DNA of 64,000 nt from Monocercomonoides exilis (taxonomy: Eukaryota > Preaxostyla > Oxymonadida > Polymastigidae). A program made the position numbers and the translations under genes. This document shows, piece after piece, positions 52,101 to 61,540 of the stretch (within the stretch, counting starts at the first letter, position 1; every line of letters starts with the position of its first letter). Under the pieces are notes generated by a model that was given only the letters and a program-made list of their open reading frames with translations, searched no databases and had not been told where the DNA came from. The DNA lies in the NCBI GenBank assembly GCA_001643675.2, contig LSRY02000027.1:748501-812500 (forward strand), given 5' to 3'.

Positions 52101-53123
52101 CAATGATGGAATGGGGCGAGATGATTTTTATGAAAAGCATCTTTGAAGAAAGTTCATTTTCCAAAATATCATATGAAAAATGTAATGTGTGCATTTTTTA
52201 TTATTCTTGTTCATTTTAAAGATGCTTCCCTCTGTGGCCTTCTCAGAGTGCAAGAATCTGATAAATTATATAAATGGTCATTCCTTTGCTTTTCTGAGGA
52301 GATCATAAGAAGAGAGCTATGCCGAGAGACAATCAGTAGATGGGAATTGCAAATTTTTTGTATTCAATCGGGAGAGGGGATGAAAATAAATTCAATTTCA
52401 AAGCATTTGGAAGAGAGGGGAAATTGAAGAAGAATGCCAACAATTGGACAGCTCTTGGAAAGAATAGAATTCGGAGATATTTTTTTCAGGAAAAAAATTG
52501 GATGACAACATTGAAAGCAGGATATTTATGTGGGAATAAAGGATGATGGAGAAAGGAGCACCTTGAAACAATGGAAAAGGAGATTAGCTGCTTCAGTGAT
52601 TGAACAATCCTCCACATTTGCGATAGGGAGGGCATGTGTGTTTTTTTGAGGAATTTTTAAAATCAATGTTATACCAATTCTTATTTTTTTAATATTTTTA
52701 ATCTTTTTTCCATTCCAACCAACAGTTTTTATTACGATGAGCGTCATTCTCAGAGACAATTTATTTTATGCAGCATTTTTGCAGCTAATGTGATTTCTTC
52801 TCCTTCTCCTCCGATCTCTTCATTGACGAGATTTTTTTAACTTGGCTGATGAAAAGAGACCTTCTTCGTATTTGAGAATTTGTTGTTTGAATTACCATCA
52901 TATTCTCGTGTTGCAACACGGAATGGATCTTCCGTATGTTGTTGCTATTGGCTATTATGAAATTCGTATCTGTCAATTATGCCTTCATTTTCTTCAGATG
53001 AGTCTAATTTCCTTTGTCGCCCAGCTCGTCCAAAAAGAACAATTGAACTCAATTAATATCATTTCAAAATCACATTCTCTTTCTTCTTTTGTTCTTTTGT
53101 TCTTTCTTCATTCCTACCACAAG
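52101..53123. other. Spacer with coding-like fragments; may hide 5' exons of the PAN2-like gene
   Basis: Coding-like composition returns at 52220-52560 (plus frames such as WTALGKNRIRRYFF and MTTLKAGYLCGNKG, with stops) and 52840-53030. I could not join these to the next gene in phase. They are either missing exons or decayed genes. Confidence 0.35.
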
Positions 53124-53619
53124 AATTTTGTTTGTGAAAGCAGTCATTGTGTTGAATTCTTATCATTCAGCACAAGCTTCATCATCATCTTCTTCTTCGC
53201 CTTCTTCAACTTCTCTTTCTTCTATTTCTCCGAAATTTTCATCATCATCATCATCATCATCATCATCTTCTTCTTCTTCTTCTTCTTCTTCTTCATCTTC
53301 TTCTTCTTCTTCTTCATCTTCTTCATCTTCCTCCTCATCTTATTCCTCTCTCTTTTCTTTTTGTTTGCTGTTTTGTTACTTCTAATCTGTCATCATCTTC
53401 CCATGTATTTTATAATAAGCTTATAAGAACATTCTCATTCGGAGAAATGAAAATGCAAGATTCAATTTATCCTTTAGCAATATTCAGCACATTTCACTCC
53501 TTCTTCTATAAATAACATTAATTCTTCTTCACCTTCTTTTTCTTCTTCTTCAAATGCTTATCATCACCTCCTTTATCACTTTCTTCCTCTGCTATTAACG
53601 AAGCACAGATCGCAACAAA

Positions 53620-53650
<31 letters not shown>

Positions 53651-55601
53651 TTCTTCTTCTTCTTCATCTTCCCCTTCTTCTTCTCCTGTTATTTCACAAA
53701 CAATTACCTCATCATCATCATCATCATCTTCTTCTTCTTCTTCCTCTTCCTCTTCCTCTTCTTCCATCGATTCCTCAAACGTTGAAACTTCTTCTTTCAA
53801 AGAGCCTGCTTCAATGCAATCACGTCAAACTGACTTTCTATTGGATCAAAAGCCTTTTTCTTCCTCTCTTCCTTCTTCTTCTTCTTTCCCATCTTTCACT
53901 TCTTCTTCTTCTTCTTCTTCTTCTCCCTCTTCTCCCTCTTCTCCCTCTTCTCCCTCTTCTCCCTCTTCTCCCTCTTCTCCCTCTTCTCCCTCTTCTCCCT
54001 CTTCTTCCTCTTCTCCTTCCTCCAATTCTTTCTTTCTCTCTCTCCTCTGCCAAGCGCCTCTCCCTTCCTTCGACCACTCACTCCCTCACTCTTCTTTGCA
54101 TTCTTTTCTTCTGATGCTCTTTTTCTCTCCCGTCTTTCGTGCTGCTTCTTCTCTTCACTTCTGCTTCAACCGCTCTTGCGTCTTCTGCATCGTCCGGATG
54201 ATATTCGCTAATGTTGTTGTGCTGTGGGAAGAAAACTTGAAGAAACAAATGGAAAAAATGAGAAATAAAAAGAAAAATTTGAGTTTGACTTCAAAATCAT
54301 CATCATTATCTTCCTCCTCTACCTCCTCTACCTCTTCTTCTTCTTCTCTTTCTTCCTCTCAATCTCCTTCCTTCCATCCTGTCTTCAATCCCTTGCCTGA
54401 AATCACCAGCAGTTCTTTCTCTCCTGTTTTGTCTGACCATTCTTCTGATTCATCGCCTGAACAAAAAACAAAACCAGCAAAATCTTCTTCAGCTGACATA
54501 CAAACATCAGAAGTTGCAGTTGCTTCAAACAATCAAACATTTGCTCGTCCTTCTAAATCGAGTTCATCATCATCATCATCATCATCAATTTCTTCTTCTT
54601 CTCCTTCGTTTTCTTCATTACCCCCTTCCTCCTCTCCTTCTTCTTCCTCCTCCTCCTCATCTTCTTCTTCCTCTGAAGATTTGTGGGAAAAGCTGAGAAC
54701 GCAACGAGTTGTCTCAACAAAAGACCTGACGATGATGCTGACGAACATCATCCGATATAAGCAGAGGATGAAAAGGCTGATAGCAATGAAGAAGGAGAAA
54801 GAGAAGGAGAAAGAGAAGGAGAAAGAGAAAGAGAAGGAGAAAGAGAAGAACAAAGAGAGAGAAAGAGAGAAAGAAAAAGAAATAGAGGAGAAAAAGAAAA
54901 CAAAAGATAATATTTCTGAAGAGGAAGAGGAAAAAGAAGAAAGAGAAGAAGCAAGCAAAGAAGAAGAAAAAGACATGTTTGAAGCAGAAATGATGGAAGA
55001 GTGGGAAGAATATGCGAAAGAGAAGAGCGAAGACGAAGCTGAAGAAAGAAACGTTCAACAGCATTTGGCCAGGTTTCTTGCAAGAAATTCAGCAGAAATT
55101 CAATTAGAGAAGCAAAATGACTCAGAAAAAGGGAATAAATTCGGTGCAAACAGTGAAAATCACAGGAAAAACGAAAAATTGAATGGGAGAAAGAAAGAAA
55201 AAAGAGGAGGAGGAGGAGGAGGACGAGGAGGGGATAAAGATGAAAAAGATAAAGATAAAGAAGGAGAAGGAGAAGAAACAACAGAAGAAGAAGAAGAAAC
55301 CCAGATCAAATCTGACAATTCCGCCATGAAGAGGCTTCTGTGTGAAGGAGACCCTCTTCCTCTCTCTCTCTTCCAGCTGAGCGCCCTTTACACGCGTCTC
55401 CGCAAAGAATGCATCATTCAGCAGCTCCTCAGCAGAGTCGATGAGGTTGACTCAGTGAGTGTGGAGATGAGGCAGATGGCGATGTGGAATTGCGCTATTA
55501 ACTGCTCTTGTTCTGGTTCTTGTTCTTGTTCTGCTTCTAATTCTTCAAATTCTTCTTCCTCCTCTTCTGTTTCAAATTCTTCTATTTCTTCCACTTCAAC
55601 C

Positions 55602-55633
<32 letters not shown>

Positions 55634-58600
55634 TTCTTCTTCTTCTTCTTCTTTTCAACCGGAAAAGCACTTCCACCACAATGAATTGTCTTCACTTTCA
55701 TTTTCCTCTTCCTTCCATCCATCTCCTTGTTTCCTCACTGCCACCCAATTGGCAATGCGGTTGATTCTTCAGCAGCTTCATTGGGACTCCCTCTCCCTCA
55801 AAGACTTACGAGCCATCAATTCATACGTCTGCAGGCATTCAGTGAATGTTGATGGATCTTTGAATAAAAGAAAGAAATCACAAAATGAAAAGAAAACGAA
55901 TGAAGAAATTGATAATTCTTTGAATAAATCAGACACATCTTCTTCTGATTCGCCAACAAAAACTGATTCTTCTTCAATAAAAAACCACAAAAATCACTTC
56001 GAATTTCCATCTCTTTTACCTTCTTCTTGCTCCTCTTTGAACGACCCTTTACCAAAGCCTTCATTTTTGGATGTGTTTGTCCCTTCCTTTGTGGAGCAAT
56101 GGTCGTCGCGCCTTTCTTTTCCATCTGTCGAACCGACTCAGCTTCCTCTCTTCTGCACTCACATTTCATTCGGAAGGGAAAGAAATTCATGTCAAGAGTT
56201 ATCTTCTTCTTCTTCTCCTTCTTCTTGTTCTTCTTCCTCATCTCCTTCTTCTTTTTCTTTCCCTTCGTTTCCTCAATCATCTCCTCTGCCTGCTCTTCTC
56301 TTTGTATCTATTGCTTCGCAACCTTCTTCTTCTTCTTCTTCTTCTTCTTCTTCAAACAATCCCTATAGCATTCCTTTTGATCCTTCAACTATTCCTCCTT
56401 CATTCATCATTGACCACACTCTTTATTCTTTGACTGCCATCGTCTCTAACGTTGTGGAGCACGATGATGAGATGAATGATAATCCTTCTTCTTCCTGTTG
56501 CATTGAAAAAACAGACAGAAATTTCATTGAAACGAAGGGGAATGCTTGCAATACAAACAAAAAGGAAGAAAGCAATAAAGCAATAGAAGTGAAGGAAGAG
56601 AATAAAGAAGATGAGGAAATGATCGATGATGACAAACAAAAGGTGCTTCATGTTCGGTTCAAAACTGAAGCAGATGCAGATTCATTTGATGAATCAACAC
56701 ATTCCAATTCTTCTTCTGCATCATCATCTGCAACTTCTTCTCCCTCTTCTCCCTCTTCTCCCTCTTCTCCCTCTTCTCCCTCTTCTTCTTCTTCTTCTTC
56801 TTCTTCAACTTCACCCGCTTCTGCTTCAGAATCTGATTTGCCTTCACTCACATCACTTCATTCAATAACTCCCGAATACACAACACGAATAGAGCACTTC
56901 ATTCTTCACACTCTCATTTCGCCTGATTTAGTTCCATTTCCCGATTCTCCTTCAAAAACATCATCTTCATCATCATCTTCTTCTTCTTCTTCTTCAATTT
57001 CTTCTGCTTTTTCTTCTTCTCAACCAGCAAATTCTTCAGACTCATCTCCATCAATCCCATCAAATCCATTGCAAATGGGCTCTCTAAAGCAATTCAAGTC
57101 ACATCCAACTTCTCTTCCATTATCTGAATCTGCCTCTTCTTTCGCTCCATCTTCTATGCACTTCAGTCCACAGTGGTTTGTTGTGAACCAGACATTGATT
57201 GCTCCTTCTCGTTCATCTGCTTTGGATTTTTCAGCTCCAGCACAAAAATGGCGTGTTCCAGTGCTTCTTCTTTACACACAGCACAAATATTCGCTTTTTA
57301 ATCCATCTTCTTCTTCTTCTTCTTCTTCTTCTTCAATGATCCCTCGTTCTCTGCTGCTCCCTTCTCCTTCCCTGTCAATTCATTCTCTTTATACCACGGC
57401 TCGTGTCGTATGCAGTCAACTTCTGAATATTCTGATCATTTCTCAACATCCATTCAAAGTGCATCAAAGGAAGAAAGAGTTAGCAATCTCGAAAATGTCA
57501 AGAAGAGAAGAAGATGAAGTTAATAAAGGACTTGAAAAAGTTAAATACAAATACACAAAAGAATCAAACGAAAATCGAAGAAAATTTGAAAAAGAAGGAG
57601 AAAATGCAAAATTTCCAATGAAGAATTCTTCTTCATCAAAAGGAGCAGCAGCAACGCCAAATGCAATTTCATCACTAAAGCATTTAACTTGGAGATGGTT
57701 AGAAGAACAATCTTCGTCGATATCTTCTTCTCTATGCACTTCAGCCTCTTCAACCGCATCTTGGTTCTCAATGCTTTCTCTTCTTCCCCACACCCCTTTT
57801 CCTTCTTATCGGCAGCTTTCTTTCTTCTTTGCTGAGCAGCTCATATCTCCCTCTGCAGGCAAGTATTCTTTGCCACCGGAGGCGCTTTTGCCTGAAAAAG
57901 GGGATTTCATTGGGATTGACTGTGAAAGTGTTATTCTCAACAGCAACGCTTTAGGAATCACATTGCCATTCAATTGGATTGCACACACAGAGCAAACATC
58001 AACAGATTTGAAGAATACTTCAAATGAGAAAGCACCTTCAAAAATAGTTTCCACAGAAATGAAAGAGAATGATAGTGAAAATTCATCGATTTTTTCAAAG
58101 AATACAATTTCTTTAATGCTTTCTAGGTATTTGGAAGCAAATCCAACAGTTCCTCTTTTTCCTCAAAAGAAAGTTGGAGATGGCTGGATTGTGTTCACTC
58201 CAAGGAAACGGAATGTGTTTGCATTTAAAGACACATTGGAACCATCATCATTGTCTGTTAATGCGCAGAAAAAGCTTTGTTCTCGCCCATTTGCACTTCC
58301 TAAATCGTTTCATGCTGCTTTCTTCTCTCCTTTCATTTCTGTTGTTGCATCGCCTGCTTATTCATCGCTTGTTTCTTCCTCTTCTTCTCTCACTTCATCA
58401 CTCAACATTCTGTCTTCTTTCCATTCAATGGGCAGAGTTAGCCTTGTGACATTTCTGAATCCTACCTCAGCATCATCAAAGCATTATGCAAGCAATCTTT
58501 CCAACACTTCATCTGCGTTTAGCTATTCATCTTCTTCAACATCTGTGCCTCTCACATCAACTAGCGTGAATTCCGTTTCTTCTTCATTTTCTCCTCTTCA

Positions 58601-60107
58601 ACCTCCTCCTCTTCCTTTGAAAGCACGAGTCATCAGTGATGTTCTTGTTACACACACTATTAACGATGTCACGGATTACTTGACATTTGTTTCTGGGCTA
58701 CAGAAAGAAATGATTGATGAAAAGCAGCAAAAGAAGGAAGCTGGCGTGAAGAATGAGATTGGAGGCGGAATCAGTATTTCTCATTCTCACAAAAATTCTG
58801 CTCCATCTTCTTCTGGTTTGCATGCAGATTCCGCTTCTTCAGATCAAAAGTTTTTCTCATTTGCAGCAGGGTCATCAGCAATGACTTCTTTTCCTCAAGA
58901 GTCTTCTTCAATGCCGAATCTTCTTCCCCCATCATCATCGCGCCTTCCTCTTCTTCATCGCTCTGAAGTTGTCACGTTTCTTCAGTTTCTTGTGTGGCGT
59001 GGCTGTGTGTTTGTTGGGCATGCTGTGAACGGAGATGTTAACCAGTGCTCAATCTCTCCTGCCCCATCGCGCACTGCAGATACAGTTATACTCCTGAGAC
59101 TTCCATTTCGCAGGTTTCTTTCACTGAAAGTGTTGTGCTTGTGTGTGTGTGGATGGACAATGCAGACTGCAGAGCACTCTTCGGCAATTGATGCGTGGGG
59201 CGCACTGGCACTTTGGTTGTTTTATGTTTGCGTTGTGGGGAGACAGAGATGGCTCAGGAAAACATTGAGTCTTACGAATTTAAATGAAACGATCTCTTCA
59301 ACAGGAAGCGAAGGCAAAGAAAGTTTAGGATTGGAAAATGCGACAGTGCTTAAACAATTTGAGCAAGATGGAAGGGCACACATAGGTTCTGCTCATCGAC
59401 CTTATCCTCATATTCCAAGCATCGATGAACGAAAACATCGGAATGAGGAATCATTTGGGTGGGAAGAATTGTGCGACTCACTATTTCAAACATTTTCAGC
59501 ACATGAATCAAATCATTGCACAAATCAAATGAATCTCATTCGCTCGTTCATGTTATATCCAGAAACTGGAGACCCGTGGGAGTGGGGCAGAGGTCAATTT
59601 CTGGAAGAAAAGCTTATTGGAGATGTGGGCTCCGAAGATCTTTGTAGAGGTGATGTGGAAGATTTTGAAAGAAAAGGCGAATTTTTGTCGCATTTGATTA
59701 GCGGCTTGATTCCCACTCATACTTCAGAATTTGAGAAATCTAATCTATCGAGAAAAATGCCATTGCCACCGCAGCAGTATCTTTCTGAAGGTGTGGCTGG
59801 CGCAACTCATTCAGAATATTTCATCCCTCAGAATCCATTTTCTATGGCTTCGTCACAGATACTGAATGAGCCTCTTCCACGTCATTCATCATTTAACTTT
59901 TACAATTTGCAATCATCCAATCTACCATTACAGAATCAGAATTCTCCTTCTCATAGGCGTGTTCATCAAGACGTATTACTGAATGTACCTCAACGGTCGA
60001 AGCATGCACCATCATCTTCACCTTCTGAACTTCTCAAAGAATTTTTGGAGCATGCATACTTTGTAGCAAACAGAGAACGATGGGGTGTGCAAAAACATCA
60101 CAGATAA
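53124..60107 (+). CDS. PAN2: PAN2-like poly(A)-specific ribonuclease subunit, greatly expanded (5' end unresolved)
   Basis: The main exon is 53488-60107. An upstream Ser-rich exon ends at 53362; its donor GTTTGC and the acceptor ATTCAG at 53487 join in phase (125-nt intron). More 5' exons are likely, since the WD40 part of PAN2 is not seen. The USP-like domain is represented by LPHSSLHSFLLMLFFSPVF (near 54077), LYSLTAIVSNVVEHDDE (near 56425) and FVVNQTLIAPSRSSALDF (near 57175). The DEDD exonuclease follows: GDFIGIDCESV (57901), GRVSLVTFL (58431), VFVGHAVNGDV (59008), RRFLSLKVL (59113) and HSSAIDAWGAL (59173), so Asp, Glu, Asp and His/Asp are all present. PAN2 with PAN3 trims poly(A) tails in the cytoplasm. 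About 2,200 residues here against roughly 1,100-1,200 usually; the excess is Ser, Ser-Pro and Glu/Lys repeats inside and between domains, plus about 290 extra C-terminal residues. Confidence 0.82.
53921..54010. repeat. 9-bp minisatellite (TCTTCTCCC)n coding Ser-Ser-Pro
   Basis: About nine near-identical 9-bp units in frame in the PAN2-like gene. A shorter array of the same unit occurs at about 56738-56785 in the same gene. Confidence 0.9.
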
Positions 60108-60738
60108 AGAAGGAAGGAAATATTATGGAAAAAAACAGATTTTGTCGGCATGTAACGTACTTTTGCTAATTCTCAAAAGATTCAACAAGATGTGTTGATA
60201 GATGTTCAAAAATCGCATTTGTGCAAAAACGTCAAAAAAAAAAATCCTGATCTTTTCTTTAATGAAAAATAAGTATAGCTCCTGTTAATATTAACATTTA
60301 AAGCTTTTTTCCTGATTAAAAGATATTTCATTTCAATTTTTAATGAATTTGCTTTTTTTTTCATCATCCGAATAATAATTCATATTAAATTTTCGATATG
60401 GATTATGAAATACAAAATCGTTGTATATTCATTTCTCGTTTTAGCTTGAAAAAATAATAACAATTAATTCATCCATGGATGAATGGGAACAAAACGCACT
60501 GTTCAAAAAATAACACAAATAGAGTTTTATTTCTAAAAAAAAGCAGGACTAAATGGATATAAAGCAATCAATAAAATTGAAATATTCATTTTCGACTCAA
60601 AATTCAAGTGATAAATAATCGCCTTTTTCATCAAAAAATCTATGAACAAACCCCAATAATATTATTTCTCAGAAATTTTTATTAGGTTTAAGAGAGGCTA
60701 TTGGTTTCAATTCCTTCACAACGAGTGAATTAGGGTAT

Positions 60739-61001
60739 GATATGGGTAATTATTTTTGTAATCATATTTTTTCAAACAAAATTTTCGGAAAGAAAAATTT
60801 CATTGAGCATTAACAAATGAACACTGAAAAATGAAATGGCTTATAAAAGATGTCTTCATCTTTATTTCAACAAAAACATTTGTTTGTGAAACTATTGGAA
60901 AGTATTTTGCATATAAATTCAAAATTTCTTTCCAAAGACTAACAACCTTTGAAAAACAGCGTTCCGAAAAAAGTTATGATTTCAAAAATAATCACCCATA
61001 T

Positions 61002-61002
<1 letters not shown>
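60739..61002. mobile_element. Short TIR element (MITE-like)
   Basis: GATATGGGTAATTATTTTTG at 60739 pairs with the inverse ending at 61002 (28-bp arms, two mismatches); internal length about 210 bases. The terminal motif recurs at 48341, 49456 and 49693. No transposase frame is seen, so any mobility would depend on an enzyme encoded elsewhere. Confidence 0.5.

Positions 61003-61040
<38 letters not shown>
61003..61040. repeat. Poly-A tract
   Basis: Thirty-eight consecutive A directly after the right inverted repeat of the 60739 element. Confidence 0.95.
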
Positions 61041-61041
<1 letters not shown>

Positions 61042-61540
61042 GTCCCAATAGAAAAAAAGGGTCCCGATAAATAACTGACCCTATGTATGTTAAATTTCGG
61101 ATAGAATTTTTTTGAATTGATGAAAAATATTATGATTTGTTCCAAACTTTTTTTGCAATCGAATAATTGTAATTCTGACATTCTGGTGCAAAATAAAATA
61201 TTGAAATATTCAAAAGTTGAGAAAAATCTTTGTTAGCCATACGTGGAACAAAATTCTTGAAGCTTTATATTTCGTCACATTGGACAAACAACTAAAAAAA
61301 ATTGGTTGTTTTTTTTTTTTTTCAGAATTTTTAAACGTTCAAATATCTCATATTATCACCGCTTTTCAATAGTTAGAATTATTGAAAACATTAAAAATAT
61401 CTTTTTAATGAATGCAAATCACTATATATTAAATAAAAAAAAAAGGGTTCAAAGAAAACTAGATTCTAAAAAAAAGGGAGAACAAACTAATTGAGATCTG
61501 CAAAAGCAAAAAGGAATAATTAATTCACCAAAAATCAAAA

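Larger units (their letters stand above)
60108..61540. other. AT-rich spacer containing a TIR element
   Basis: No gene supported. The inverted-repeat element at 60739-61002 and a 38-base poly-A tract lie here, followed by GGGTCCCGATAAATAACTGA-type sequence related to the palindrome arms. Confidence 0.5.

Noticed and set aside
51766-52194. Open frame upstream of helical-repeat copy 3 as an N-terminal extension
   Set aside because: It joins exon 2 in phase, but the homologous stretch upstream of copy 2 has a stop and a frameshift, and copy 1 starts at a comparable short exon.
52842-53426. Plus-strand ORF with long Ile and Phe runs
   Set aside because: Its second half is the wrong frame of the Ser-coding TCA/TCT repeat; its first half could hold a real exon but I could not link it in phase.
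53576-53800. Minus-strand Glu/Asp-rich ORF
   Set aside because: It is the complement of in-frame Ser codons of the PAN2-like gene.
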